A stretch of DNA of 64,000 bases from Plasmodium malariae (GCF_900090045.1 NC_041785.1:2147001-2211000), one strand, 5' to 3'. Shown: positions 48,001 to 60,762, counted from the stretch's first letter. Made by a program: numbers and translations. The notes: generated from the sequence alone by a model not told the origin.

Positions 48001-51000
48001 GAGCTGGAAATTTCCACTGTTGTCACTACCAATACCAATACCAATTCCATCATTACTATTACTATTCCTATTACTATTCATATTACTATTCATATTACTA
48101 TTACCACTATGAAAAAACTTTTCATCCAAAAAATTAATCTGCACCTTCTCATTATTTTTTGTCCTTTCATATATATGCTGCTTATTAGTAACCTTCGAAA
48201 ATTCATTATATTTACCGCTTAAAGCACAAGTGAACTGGTTAAACAATTTTTTCGTTAAGTTGAATATATTCAAATTTGCAGTTAGAGGTGTTTTGAAACA
48301 AAGGACAATATTTTCAATGATTTTTAAATCATATATATTATTACAAAGAACTGCAGCAAAGTCTAAGATGTGCACAAATACATCTGAGTAAAAATCTAAA
48401 CAAATTTTCATCTTTTCATCAGCAACTACTTTTAAATTTCTATATTTCATTAGGATAATTTTTCTCTCTTCATTAATATTATAATATTTACTTTCTTTTA
48501 AACAAAAAAATTTTTCACTCTCATTTTTTCCACCTCCACCTAACTCGTTCATTCGATCTAAATTATGATGATAAATAGTTTCGTCAAATTCCGAAAATTC
48601 TATAATTCTAGAGTGGTATCTATTTATTACATTTTTCAATATGCACACATAATTTGTGTTCAACCGTGGGTAGTTATTACATATAATTTTTAAAAAATTC
48701 AATACATCAATAAGATATTCGCCTTTTTTTTTATAAATATAAATAATGTTATTAGACAGGGTAACCAACGAACTGTTCCCTTGGTCTACTTTCCCTATCT
48801 CGTGTGTTTCGTCTACTTGGCCACCTTCTACTTCATCTACTTCTCCTATACCTGCTCCTTCCCCTATGTCAAGTTTGTCCACTACATCTACTACTTCGTT
48901 CACCCCTGCCATTCGACACCTAGCACATAAAACCCTTTCACTCGGGTACAACATTATATTTCTTCCTGCAGTTCCACTTTTTTTCCAATTTCTTATATGA
49001 AAGTCCTTCTTAATATGGTAGTCGATAAAGGTGTTCCACAGGTCAGTTGTTCTTGAATTCTTAATAAATGAAAAGGAAAAGGTTAAGTGAAACAAATGGA
49101 ATATTAAACTTCCTATCAATGTTGAGCTAGATATTCTTTTCAAAATAGTATCATATGTTACTTTAAAAAAGCAATCTTCAAATATAGTATTAAAGATTTC
49201 CTCCCTGTTGCTTGTAAATAAACTTATAACAAACTTCAGCAGGACGATATTTGAATCAACAGAGCTACACCTGTTGCAGTTCGTACAGACCTGACGTGCG
49301 CCAACACTCCCCCCACTATTTCCCCCGCTAGTACCGCCCACAGTGCCGCTTCCACATGAGCTCCAAAAATCGTCGGTGTGGTCTACCACTTTCATATTGT
49401 TTTTTTTCTTTCTGTTCTCATTTATTTTTGTAAATAGCAAATAATAGTAGGATATATTTTCACTTATGAAGGACGTGCTAATAGAGTATGTATTCTTTAT
49501 ACTCATTAAATGCTTGTACTCCTTCTGTGAACTCATGCAGTTGTATTTCCACACATCTGGTATATAAAAATGATGAAAATCCATTTTTTTTTTTTTTTTT
49601 TTTTTTTTTTCTTTTAATTCTTGTAAATAATTTTCATCTTCTTTAACTGGTGAAGAGTTATTACTTTCCAAATTACTATTCTTCCTTTTTTCATAAACAT
49701 ATTTTTCAATATTTGGATGTAAGCACAATATTAATAACAAACTAATTTGCGTAGTTAAGGTCAAACTGGATTTATCAAAATCGTTAAGACTACAGTTACA
49801 GTTGTACCAGTACCCACTACAATCTAAACACCGATTCAAATAATAACTATTCTTTATATTATTATTGCACTGTTCATATAATTTGTATCGTTTATCTTTA
49901 GATTCTTCTTCCAATATATCAATGGGAGGTATACTGTTGTATACATTGTCATTTGATTTTTTTTCTTCGTCATTTATTAAAATTTTAGGTATAGAATTCA
50001 CATTCGTATTGTTGCTTTGCATTAGATTATTACTACTACTTCTACCGCTGCTCCCTTGAATATTATTATCATGGGCATTATTCTTCCCAGTCTTCTCGCT
50101 GTTTGTTTCTACATTACTGCTAAAAAGGCTACTCTGTAATGGGTTATTCAAGACAATGTTCGTACTTGCATTTGTGCATCCACCACCCCCTGTCGACCCC
50201 ACAATGCTCGGTAGGAAACCTTTCTCACTCGTCAAAGGGGAAACGGAAGTAGTGGAAGAGGATAAAGATGATGCACCCACTGCCCCTGCTGCTCGTACTA
50301 CCCCTACGTTCTCTTGATGCACTGTGCCACCACTATGCGCACTAACAAAATCGGTGAGTCTGTTTTTATTCAAGTGCGTTAAGATGGTAGACGTCGGCTG
50401 GTTGGCATTCAAGGATATATCGTTTAATTCATCCATTTTGATGAAAGTAGGATCAGACATGTTTATATCTAACTTATAGTAATCATCCATTTGTGCTATA
50501 AGTTTATTATTTCTTATAGTCTTTAAATATTGAAAAAAAAATTTTTTTTTTTTTTTTTTTGCTTCTAAGAATAGCATATTGTCTAACTCCTTCACATAAT
50601 AGTCTGTTGAAATGAAGTCAAAGTATTTGGATGATACCAAATGATTTAATAACTTGAAAATTTTTGATATAATATTTGTATTCGCTTGGAATTTGGAATA
50701 ATATAAAAACAATATATCAATTAAATTAAAAAGAATATTAATTTTATGTGTTTTGTAATTAAACACATATTCAATTTTATCACATATGTCATCATATTTT
50801 ATTATGAATTTTATAATTTTGTCAATTTCTAAAAAAATGTTTTCAATAAAATCATTTTCTGTTAAGAGGATAAGAATATATAAAGAAAACCTATCTGCAT
50901 TTATTCTTTTCTTTAAACTGCTATCCGACCTCTTTTTTGAAATGTTTATACTATCTAATGAGTTATCTGAAGAACTTAGAACATTCGATGTTTTACCCTC

Positions 51001-51687
51001 TTCATATTTTGGTTTTTTCAATTCATTATCCGTAATATTGGTCTTCCTTTCACTGTATCTACCGAATTTTGCATACTCATCATGGGTACCACTACGAGTG
51101 CTATTACGAGTAGCAGTACGGTTATTCCTATGTCTGTGTTTCTTACTTGCGCCGACTTTTTCATTTCTGTTCAAGTACTTGAGTATTTCTAAAAAGATCA
51201 TTATAATTAAATTTTCCTTTTCTATACATTCTTTAAAAATTTCACAAATATACTCCGATTTCATAACTTGGTTAACTATATTATCCTTTTCAATTTTTAA
51301 ATAAACATTATTAAACAGTTCACACACATAATATACATTTCTATTTAAAATTATTGCACATTTTATAATATCATCCATAAAACTTAATAAATTTGTATAT
51401 TTGCTAGCTAAATAATTCTTCAATTCATTTTTATTTACATCCTCTTCTTCATAGGTTAAGAAATAAAATGGGTTTGAAATGAAGTCAATATTTGATTCAA
51501 CAAATTCCACTAACTCATCTTGAATGTTCCTTAATTCGTTAATTGTTTTCTTCCGTTTAAAAAATTTTTTATTTTTCCTTTCTTTTTCATTAACTGCGCA
51601 ATCATAGTAGATGCACAATTTTTCGTATATTTCATAGTAAAATATGGTAGGGCGTTCTCCTTTTTTATTCTCTTCTTCATCCTTCAT
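33075..51687 (-). CDS. NUP637: Giant FG-repeat nucleoporin (NUP637-like), one homopolymer frameshift
   Basis: A nuclear pore component of about 6,200 residues. The first ATG is at 51687 (MKDEEENKKG); there is no ATG upstream in frame. Residues 1 to about 2150 are helix-rich segments with Asn/Ser inserts, resembling scaffold-type nucleoporins. Residues about 2150-2850 (DNA 45250-43140) form a Gly/Ser/Thr/Asn-rich FG domain: SIFGTSS, GLFGFSQN, RGLFGN, NLFGSI, GLFGGK and SLFGGM are all visible. A coiled coil follows (LDQLKVYYEELKVKTNMLNA, about 2852-2912). Then come Thr/Ala repeats (42450-42580), a Ser-Ser-Ile-Asp-Val repeat (41128-41290) and more helical sequence. An A21 run (34659-34639) breaks the frame: the first part ends AVKKSKA-stop, the other frame continues QSRRAKLKQQEQ into an acidic tract and a helical C-terminus ending at 33075. 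The span is 3n+1 bases, so one extra base explains it. The NUP637 name rests on size, FG content and position beside ZIP1. Confidence 0.82.
34639..34659. other. Poly-A/T21 tract with frameshift in the nucleoporin gene
   Basis: Twenty-one T on the + strand encode a Lys run. The minus-strand frame on each side differs by one base, and both sides are long and protein-like. A length error or true polymorphism in the homopolymer is the simplest cause. Confidence 0.85.
41128..41290. repeat. 15-bp in-frame repeat encoding Ser-Ser-Ile-Asp-Val
   Basis: About ten copies of ATACTGCTAACATCG with Asn/Asp variants at the ends. It lies at residues 3466-3519 or so of the nucleoporin. Unit length divisible by three keeps the frame. 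Confidence 0.9.
42450..42575. repeat. 33-bp in-frame repeat, Thr-Ala rich
   Basis: Three to four copies of a 33-base unit (starting GTAGCAGTAGTAGCTGCGGC) encode an eleven-residue Thr/Ala/Ser unit in the nucleoporin. It is GC-rich compared with its surroundings. Confidence 0.9.
43140..45250 (-). other. FG-repeat domain of the nucleoporin
   Basis: Long low-complexity stretch rich in Ser, Thr, Asn and Gly with scattered Phe-Gly pairs (SLFG, GLFG, NLFG types) and Phe-only variants such as SLFSP and GLFSN. FG domains bind transport receptors and form the pore's permeability barrier. Local GC content is higher than in the flanking helical parts. Confidence 0.88.
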
Positions 51688-52154
51688 CTTGTTCAGAGTT
51701 ACTTGGTAGAACAATGAATGGAAGTAACGGTAACAATTCTTAAAATGCCTTAATAAGTGCAGGAAATTTTGGCAATAATTTTTTTAAAATAAAAAAGGAA
51801 CCTCACCGTAAGAATATTCTGAACAACACATTTTTCTTATTTTTTTTTAGCAGACTTTTTTTTTTTTTTTTCCCTTCTTTCTTCCTTTATTCCTTTCTCG
51901 TAACTTTGCCTTTTGCAAAAATGTGCAATGGGTGTATACGCGTGAATGCTCTTTGATATATAGACTGATTGCTCAGTTTTCGTATACCTGACTGTATGTA
52001 CCTTTTTGTATACAAACGTTTACATATAATGCATTTGATTAAATAAGAACACCACAAAACATTAGTATATACGACGAGATACGTTTATAACATAAATACA
52101 AACAAACCGATAAAAGTAAGAGTACATAAATACAACACAGACAAATACGCACGT

Positions 52155-52336
52155 ACATGTATGTACGTATGTAAGTATGTATGTACGTATGTAAGTATGT
52201 ATGTACGTATGTAAGTATGTATGTATGTAAGTATGTATGTACGTATGTAAGTATGTATGTATGTATGTATGTAAGTATGTATGTATGTAAGTATGTAAGT
52301 ATGTATGTATGTATGTATATATATATATATATATAT
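52155..52336. repeat. GTATGTAAGTAT/GTATGTAC array
   Basis: Tetranucleotide-based array (GTAT with GTAA and GTAC variants) running into (TA)n. It lies upstream of the nucleoporin start and is non-coding. Confidence 0.88.
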
Positions 52337-53064
52337 AACATGCGCGCATACGCAAAAATGTATAATGACAAGCCACTAAAAGGTGTATGTATATGCATAT
52401 AGTTACATATATATACATATACGTACATATATAAACTTACAAATACAATATTTGTATTTTCTCTTTATAAAAAATATATTTTTTAATAATTGACATTAAG
52501 AAAAGATGCCCGAGGTTAACAAGTAATTTTATAAGCTTAAAGCACAGCATGCGCATAAGTAATGCATTTGCTTATGTATATAGCAAACGTAAAGCTATAC
52601 ATATGGATTAAACATATGTACGTATGTATGTATATATATACATATATATAATTACCAACATAAATGCATATTTTTTCTGTAAAATGCTGCTTTAAAATTT
52701 TGTTTACAGAGAAATGTAAATTAAAATATAAGGTTAAATTCTATTAAATTATATCAAATTGAATTATGCGAAAATACAAATGTGTTTATTTCTTTTTTCT
52801 GATTTGTTTTTTATCATTTATTGTTTCTTATTTATCATTTCTTTATTTTTTTATTTTTTCAATTTTGTTCCTATATGCGTGAAGTGTATATGAACAAAAT
52901 AGATATATGGTATAAGCAACTTGAAGTGCTCTTTGACACTTGGATAGCTTTTTTTTTTTTTTTTTTCTTTTAACTTGTGCGCAAATGTTACAATACAGCA
53001 ACAAACGATTTCCTTTTCGCCATATGAAAAACACTAAAGCATTGTTTTATCCATACATGCATTC

Positions 53065-53121
<57 letters not shown>

Positions 53122-53717
53122 CATATGACAAGTTATAAAGAACTGTAAGCGCTGCTACATGACGATGTACATTACTTATGCCTTACTATACTTAAAGAAC
53201 TTATACATGAATACACGTCAGTTAGTAAGTTTACTTTAGTATGCTTCAATAAATATGTTTGCTTACATATGCGTGCTTAAATATGTTTGCATATAGTCAT
53301 GGTATCAACCTTCGGTGAAAGGAAACCCCTCTTCATTAAGCAGGAGTTTGAAAAAATAATGATAAAAATTTTTATTATTTTTTCTAAAGAAATTTATTAT
53401 TATGACAAGTACATGTTTACATTATTATGTTATGAATAAACAGAAATGTCAATTCGTTGCTAAAAAAAAAAAAAAAAAAAAAGCTTTGTTTTTTATTCTC
53501 GTTTTATACATAGGAGAAAAAATATGCTTTTTATAAAACCATGTATGGACCAAACATAAATAGTCGTAAAAATATTTATATCTCGTCCTTCATTTTTCCT
53601 TCTTAAGGAATTACATAAAAATGGGAAGTCCAAAAATTTGCATAAACATATGTTCTTACTTTGTCATGTTTTAACATATCCACATATTATGCACAATGTG
53701 AACACATTTTTGTGTGT

Positions 53718-53815
53718 GTTCTTTTGTGCGTTCTTTTGTGCGTTCTTTTGTGCGTTCGTTTGTGCGTTCTTTTGTGCGTTCGTTTGTGCGATCTTGTGTG
53801 CGTTCTTTTATACGT
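53718..53815. repeat. 12-bp tandem repeat (GTTCTTTTGTGC)
   Basis: About eight copies of GTTCTTTTGTGC with GTTCGTTTGTGC variants. Open frames reading Ala-Phe-Phe-Cys or Arg-Ser-Phe-Val are products of the repeat. Confidence 0.9.
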
Positions 53816-54082
53816 TCTATGTTCTATATTTATTGCTTAAGAATGGAAAAAATAAGCAATGATGTGTGCGTACTGTATATATTTGAATATATGTAGGTTT
53901 TGCACGAACATGTAACAACTATGCTTACATGCAGTTCAACTAAAAAAAAGGTAGAAAGTTATTACTTATAAAATATCCCGAATTTATTTATGTGGTCCTT
54001 GAAAATTTGAATAAAAATACGTTTTAAAAAAGTAACAGTAAAAAAAAGTGAATGAGAAAAAGTAGGAAATTTTGTTATTTTG

Positions 54083-57032
54083 TTATACACTAATCCCAAA
54101 GTTTTGTAGTATGTTAAAAATTTTTTCCTGAAAAGAGTGAGAAGAAAATGATCATTTATATGTTAGATATTTTATGTTATTTGTACGTGTGTGCACTGGT
54201 TGAATAGATGAAGTGTTAACATTTTTTCTTTTTTTTCTTATTTTTTTTTTTCATATTTTTTTTTTTTCTTATTTTTTTTTTCGTATTTTTTTTTTCTTTT
54301 TCCTTTTTCCTTTTTTAGTCGAATTTTAGTTTTCCCCCCTCTCCTCTTTCTAAACATACCGTTGAACTGGTCACATCAATGTGAAAAATGCAAGAAAGAA
54401 AAAAAAAGGTAAAAGGAAAAATAGTTTTAAAAAGTACTTGCATTATAAAAAGAAAAGTCTGGTATTTAAAAAAAATATTATGATTTTTGATAAAGATTAT
54501 AATTAAATGTTCAATGACACTTTTAAATGAATTTTCAAAGAAAGAAATTATTACAAAGAACAAGGATTTATCTACATAATATTTAATATTTTTTAAAATA
54601 AATGTAATATTAAAAAAATAAGAAATTAAAAAGGCATATTTCAATTTCTCATTTATTTTTTCATGATAATATTTCTGGTTAAATTCGTCTGAAGAATTTG
54701 TTTTTTTTTTCATTTCGTCTTTGTCTTCTCTTTTGGATTGAAAAAAAAAATCATTCCTATTTTTAAGGAAATATTCTCTTTGACGCTTAATCTCTTCTGC
54801 TATTACACATGTAGTATTGTGTACACCCTGACTACTTATTTCATTTTTTTCATTTTCATCAAAAAATAAAATATTTTGATAAAAATAATAGTTACTCCTT
54901 TGAAGAAAATCGTAAATATATATTATAAATATCTTATTTAAAATGTTATCAAATATGGTAGAGGCGTCCATTCTAGTGTTGTTGTTCTCATGTCTTTCTG
55001 CTACTAAAATGAGGGGTGGTTTATCTTTTCTGTATTTATACAATTCACATGCAGACTCTTTAATTTTCTGACTTTGGACTAAAGCTTGTATCGATTTGTA
55101 ATTGTTAAAGCATATAAATTTTTGCTTACTTTTTTGATGGTTTTTTTGCTCATCTATTTGCTCGCCTATTTGATCACCCAATTGCTCACCTTTCTGTTTA
55201 CTCATTTTTCTTTTTTTTTGTTCGCATTTTTTATCTTCTTCTTCATATAAATTATCAACGAAGTTAAAATGATTTTTCAACAGTATGTTTTTGCGATATA
55301 CTGAACTTATTGACTCTTTTAAATTAATTTTTTCTTCATTCGGAAAGTTTTCCCCCTTCCTTCCTCTATTTTTTTTTTCCTTTTTGTTTTCATCATCAGA
55401 ATTATGGAAGGCTAAAATTGCCTTGTCATCTTTGAAAAAAACAAAGTAATACATGTAACTGAATATGGAGCTATTTAAATTTACAAAATGATATTTTGAA
55501 GGTAAGCTGTCCTTAAAAAAAATTTTCTCCAAATCGTTCTTGTTACTTTTATATTCTTTGTATTTATCTATAGCAGTTTCATTTTCTAATTTTTTTTCTG
55601 AACAATTCATAAAAAGATTGCTAGCTGTCATAGAGGATACTGACTGAGGAGTTTCCAAATAACTGTCACATGTTCTTTTATTATGTCCGTCCTTCTGTAT
55701 TTCCATCCTCTCATTGTAGGAAATATTATTATTATTTTTTTCTTTTTCTGTTAAAAGTTTCTCTACATTTCTATTGTCATCATTATGGGGATCATTACAG
55801 TAGTCGTTCTTTATTTTTGTAAGAATTTCCTTGTTCAGTTTATTTAGTAAACTAACATCGCTTTTATTCCCATCGTTATTACATTCACTTACAAATAATA
55901 AAGTATTATTTTGTTTAACTTTAATATGTATTAACGAAAGAGCAAAATAGTACATAAATATTATGTGTTTATATAAATTCGTGTCTACTGCAATATTAAA
56001 TATATGCTCGTAGATACTTTTTAAATGTGTAATTTGATTGAAAAACGCAGTTATTATTTCATAAATAGTTAAGTAACTGTTTATTTTATTATTTTTTTTT
56101 TTTTTTTCCAACTCTTCTCTTACGAACGCTATGATACTAAAATGCTTCAAAATTAAAAATTCATTTTTAATATATTCGATATTCGTTTTGCGTTTTATAC
56201 TGCAATCTGTAAAATTGCCTGAATTGGTCATATTATTATGATTACTACTCGGTAAATTGTTATCATTCGTATTACAAGCGCCTGACCTGTTCATACATTT
56301 TTTGCCATTTTTATTTTCATTCGAACTGGCAAAGCACTCTTTATCCGCTTCCATATTGCTAAGTGGTAAATTAAAGTAATTATATATATCAGACAAGTGC
56401 TGCAAGTAAATTTTTAAAGTGTCTACATTTTCACATTTCATAATTAACTCACATATATGTTCTCTTGTTTTTTTTATTTCTTTATTTACATTTTTTTGAT
56501 AACATTTTAGGTATCTTATTAAACATTCGTTGCTCGAATTATAATTATAATATTCACACAGGTATAATTTTATAGTGCAACATATTTTTATATATTTCAT
56601 ACACTCCTGCAAATTTTCCTTTTCGTTTCCTTTGTAAAGTAGTAAGGGAATTTTAAAAATTTCTCTTAAGTAATTATCATTTGGCATATGTGAATTGAAA
56701 TCATATTTTAAATTATTTATATTTTTTTTATAATCATCACTTTCAAATAATTCTGAAATTTTTTCAAAATTAATGTTTATGTCATCAAATAACATTTCGT
56801 TGTCTTGTATGTTTTTTTTTATTTCTCTAGATATAATTGAAGTTTTTATAAATGTATCAGGATATTTCAAAATTAACTTTTTCATACTTTTGATGTTTTC
56901 ATTTTTTTTTTTAGTTAATTCCATTTTTTTACAAGTCATAAAATTGCTTATATCGTCCGCCTCATTTTCAATTATATTTTTCACTTCCTTTTTGTGCATT
57001 AGGTAGTCAAGTAAATCCACGTCCTCATTCAT
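54083..57032 (-). CDS. Helical protein, possible COG8/Dor1-type Golgi tethering subunit
   Basis: Two exons, 57032-54360 and 54127-54083, encode about 905 residues. Donor ACG/GTATGT and acceptor CTCTTTTCAG are phase 0; the last exon reads EKIFNILQNFGISV then stop. The ATG at 57032 (MNEDVDLLDYLMHKKEVK) follows an acceptor-like GATTGTAG, so a 5' untranslated exon is possible. The N-terminal 250 residues are helical: coiled-coil-like (IISREIKKNIQDNEMLFDDI), then IFKIPLLLYKG and helices with FLILKHFSIIAFVREEL further on. The order (coiled coil, short-loop helical repeats, then an F-L-x-x-R-like helix) reminds me of COG8/Dor1 or other CATCHR tethers. That is a weak resemblance. The middle (about residues 430-700) is charged low complexity with EQIGEQIDEQ-type repeats. 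The C-terminus is hydrophobic-helical. No catalytic motif or signal peptide was found. Confidence 0.7.
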
Positions 57033-58913
57033 TGCTACAATCGTGTCAACGAAGCAGCTAAATCGGGGGATTGCAAACAAAACAAGGGAAAAACGAGGGG
57101 AAAACAAGGGGAAAACAAGGGGATGGGTTTGTTTGCATATATATTTACGTAAGAGTTTTATGCAAGTAAGAGTTTTATGCAAGTAAGAGTTTTATGCAAG
57201 TAAGAGTTTTATGTACGTAAGTATTATATGTACGTATGAGTTTTATGCACGTAAGTATTATATTTACGTAAGTTTTATATTTACGTAAGAGTTTTATGCA
57301 AGTAAGAGTTTTATGTACGTAAGTATTATATGTACTTAAGTATTATACGCACGTGAGTATTATATATATGCGTAAACGTTTATTTAATTGTACACATAAG
57401 TAATACTTGAGTATACTTAATATTGTATGCATAATCGATAACACATGAAATATAAGTAAAATCAAATTTAAAAGCGCAGGGAGTGTGTCAGCAAGTTAAT
57501 TCTCATGGACATACAACAAAATTCATAGGAAACGAAAATATTACGAACATTTTAAAATTATAATTTTACAAACTATATAATTTAAAAAAAAAAAAATGAT
57601 AAATTTTTATTCTATTATTGCAAAAAAAAGTCTCACTTTACAATTTTTTGCTAAAATTATAATTCTATTCAACAATTTACTAACCTTTTGAAAAGTACGG
57701 CTCATAAATTTGCGCATATGGCATTAATACATGAATTGTTCATGTTTTTTTTTTTTATTTTTATACTTTCGTTTGATTCGTAGCAAAAAAAATATTTATT
57801 TAAAAATAACTGTATTTACGTTCTATTAACAATTAAAAAAGGTAAAACTAATTAAACAACTTAAAAAATTTTTAAATTGTAAAATTTATGCACTTTTTTT
57901 TTTTTTTCGTACGAATAGTATGTAATATTAAATTTATGTATTAATGAAAAATGCTAAACGTATAATTATAAACAATAACTCACCATTTCTGGTATGGTAT
58001 CAAACAGTCTACTTACATTTATATATATAGTAGCAAAACACGATGAACGAAATAAGAGTTTATAAAATATATATAAAAGAATTGAATAAATGTACACCAA
58101 AAAACTTACAAAAAAAAAAAAAAAAAATAGAGTAGTTAATTTCGAGTTACAGAAGTATTCCTAGAACTTTGGTAAGAGAACGGTAATTGTTTGAAGAGTT
58201 TTAACTCTCAAAATTTGAAAGGCTTGAACAAACGGAAAAAAAAAAGGAAAAAAAAGAAAAGAAAGGAAACAAAGAAAAGAAAGGAAAGGAAACAAAGAAA
58301 GGAAAGGAAACAAAGAAAGGAAAGGAAACAAAGAAAGGAACGGAAAATAAGAAAAAGATTAGATGGGAAAAAAAAAGGAAAAAAAAACAAGCAAAGATTA
58401 AAAATGGATGGCTAAAAATGGAAAACTGAAAAAGGCACAAAACGATATTATTCCAAAAGGAAAAAAAAAAAAAAAGAAGAAATGAGCATGGTAGAGGAAT
58501 GAGCTCAAAAAAAAAGAAAATATCAGATGAAAAAGATCAGAGAATACATATATGCGTTAAGTTAAAAGGTACGCAGTAATAATGATACAACATAATACAT
58601 AAGAAACGCACACAAACACATATATAATATATATATATATCCCTTTTAAAGAAAAATCAAATTTGGTAAAACGGTCTACTCACTTTATACTATAAGAAAA
58701 AAAAAAAAAAAAAAGTTGAAAGTTAAAATGAAAAATTTGCTATTCCGTGGAAATACTATACTACGTTTTATGTATATTTGTACATATGTTTATATATATA
58801 AATGTGTATTCTCAATTATTTACTCATTTTTCGCGTACATCGCTGGAGTATAACACAAAGGTACTATTTTTTGTTACTAATAGGCTAGAGAGTACAAAAA
58901 CATAGCACAACGT
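57033..58913. other. Intergenic: GTAAGAGTTTTATGCA and GGAAACAAAG repeats
   Basis: Between the 5' end of the helical-protein gene and the 3' end of OAT. Repeats at 57140-57350 (GTAAGAGTTTTATGCAA / GTACGTAAGTATTATAT) and at 58255-58345 (AAAGGAAACAAAG, Lys/Arg-rich false frames). No gene was recognised. Confidence 0.6.
57145..57365. repeat. 17-bp GTAAGAGTTTTATGCAA-type repeat
   Basis: Degenerate array of GTAAGAGTTTTATGCAA and GTACGTAAGTATTATATGT units immediately upstream of the gene starting at 57032. It could sit in its 5' untranslated region or promoter. Confidence 0.8.
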
Positions 58914-60158
58914 TTACAAATTATCGTCAAAATATTTAATCGTTTTTGAAATAATTTGTATACATTCATCTAACTGCTCCTTGGTAATACAAAGGGGAGG
59001 AGTTAAACGAACTGTTTTGTCATGCACAGACCTTGTAATAAGTCCATTTTCCTTTAATTTTAAGCAAATATCCCATACATTAATTATTTCATTTTTAAAT
59101 TCAATGGCACACAACAAACCTCTTCCTCTAATTTCTCGAATAATTTTACTATCTTTTAATTCTCTTTTAAGTTCTTCTAAGAATGGTCCACCTAATTTTT
59201 CAGCATTTTCTGATAATTTTTCATTTATTAACACCTTCATTGATTCTACACATATTGCAGCTGCAAGTGGATTACCTCCATAAGTTGATCCATGTTCACC
59301 AGGTTTTAAAACAAGCATTATATCATTATTTGCCAAAATAGCCGATATGGGATAATGTCCACCTGATAATGCTTTACCAAGTAAAATAACGTCGGGTTTA
59401 ACACCATAATGTTGGGTGCATAATAATTTACCTGTCCTACCTAACCCTGTCTGAACTTCATCTGCTACAAATAATACATTATATTTTTTACATAATTTCT
59501 CAACACCTTTAAAATAATTATCAGATGGTAGAATAACACCTGCTTCCCCTTGTATTGGTTCAACAACAAATGCACAAACATGTGGATCTTGTAAAGCTTG
59601 TTCTAAAGCTTCTAAATCATCATAAGGTATTTTAAGAAAATTTGGTACAAATGGACCAAAATTATTTTTACATTTTTTATCTGTGGATGCAGATACACAA
59701 CCTAATGTTCTTCCTGAAAAATTATTATTGCACACAATAATTTTTGCAGAATTTTCTGGAATTTTTTTTATTTCATATCCCCATTTCCTACATAACTTGT
59801 AAGCTGATTCATTTGCTTCTGCCCCTGTATTCATCATTAACACTTTATCATAACCAAATATACTTGTAAGAAATCGTTCACAAACACCTAGTGAATCACT
59901 AAAGAATGCCCTACTACATATTGTTAATTTTTTGGCCTGATTTATCATTGCATTCAAAATATCAGGATGACAATGTCCTTGATTTACTGATGAGTACGCT
60001 GACAAAAAGTCGTAGTACCTCCTATCTTCAATATCATATACAAACACACCTTTTCCTCTCTTTAAAACAACTGGAATTGGGTCATAATTGTGTGCTCCAT
60101 AGGTTAATTCGTTGTTCATATAGTCCTGGCTACTCTTCAGATCCTTAACGAAGTCCAT
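58914..60158 (-). CDS. OAT: Ornithine aminotransferase
   Basis: PLP enzyme that converts ornithine plus 2-oxoglutarate to glutamate semialdehyde and glutamate, linking ornithine/polyamine, proline and glutamate pools in the cytosol. Single exon, 414 residues, the same length as the P. falciparum enzyme. The ATG at 60158 begins MDFVKDLKSSQDYMNNEL. Class III aminotransferase landmarks: TGAEANE (109-117 region), VADEVQTGLGRTG with Asp233, and GKALSGGHYP with the Schiff-base Lys262, followed by GSTYGGNPLA. Cys154 and Cys163 (LGCVSASTDKKC) match the pair through which thioredoxin activates the P. falciparum enzyme, so redox control is probable. No targeting peptide is seen, in contrast to mitochondrial OAT of animals. 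The gene lies downstream of CCT6 in the same orientation. Confidence 0.98.
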   Translation of the reverse strand: MDFVKDLKSSQDYMNNELTYGAHNYDPIPVVLKRGKGVFVYDIEDRRYYDFLSAYSSVNQGHCHPDILNAMINQAKKLTICSRAFFSDSLGVCERFLTSIFGYDKVLMMNTGAEANESAYKLCRKWGYEIKKIPENSAKIIVCNNNFSGRTLGCVSASTDKKCKNNFGPFVPNFLKIPYDDLEALEQALQDPHVCAFVVEPIQGEAGVILPSDNYFKGVEKLCKKYNVLFVADEVQTGLGRTGKLLCTQHYGVKPDVILLGKALSGGHYPISAILANNDIMLVLKPGEHGSTYGGNPLAAAICVESMKVLINEKLSENAEKLGGPFLEELKRELKDSKIIREIRGRGLLCAIEFKNEIINVWDICLKLKENGLITRSVHDKTVRLTPPLCITKEQLDECIQIISKTIKYFDDNL

Positions 60159-60704
60159 TTTGTTCTGCACTGTTCATAAAAAAAAAACAAATAATTTAAA
60201 TTAATATAAAAACAGGAAAAAAATAATAATAAAACACATGCACGCTGCTCCCACATAAATTATTTATGCATCCTTCGTACGTGTACATACTATTTTGTAT
60301 ATAAATTGTATGTTATAAGGTATTTAAAGAATAACCCCCATATTTTGTTTGCATAAATCAAATAGGTACTGGAAGGTGCATTCAATTTATTCATTTAACA
60401 AAAATGATCGACACATAATATATTATGAACGTATAGCTATTTTTAAAAAAAAACATTGCATGTTCATAAATTTTCAAAAAAAAATAAAATAAAATAATAA
60501 AATACAATAAAAAATAAAATAAGCTCTTCCAGTTTATTTGGATCGAATGAATTTTTTTACAATACTATTTTTAAAATCATAAATACATGAATAAAATAAT
60601 AAAAAAAAAAAAAAAAAACCTAAAAATGTAGATGCATAAATATGTTAAAATACAATTTACATAACGACATAGTGCACAATAATAAAATATTCTACATATA
60701 TGTA

Positions 60705-60762
<58 letters not shown>

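Larger units (their letters stand above)
51688..54082. other. Intergenic: promoter space of the nucleoporin gene, repeats
   Basis: Contains GTATGTAAGTATGTAC arrays (52155-52320), TA runs (52316-52336, 53068-53120), poly-T/A tracts and a 12-bp GTTCTTTTGTGC array (53718-53815). No gene is seen on either strand. Confidence 0.6.

Noticed and set aside
52039..52428. Tyr-Ile-His-Thr repeat frames
   Set aside because: They derive from the GTATGTAAGTAT array.
58191..58415. Lys/Arg-rich + frame of 74 codons
   Set aside because: Product of a GGAAACAAAG repeat; no acceptor, conserved motif or neighbour exon.
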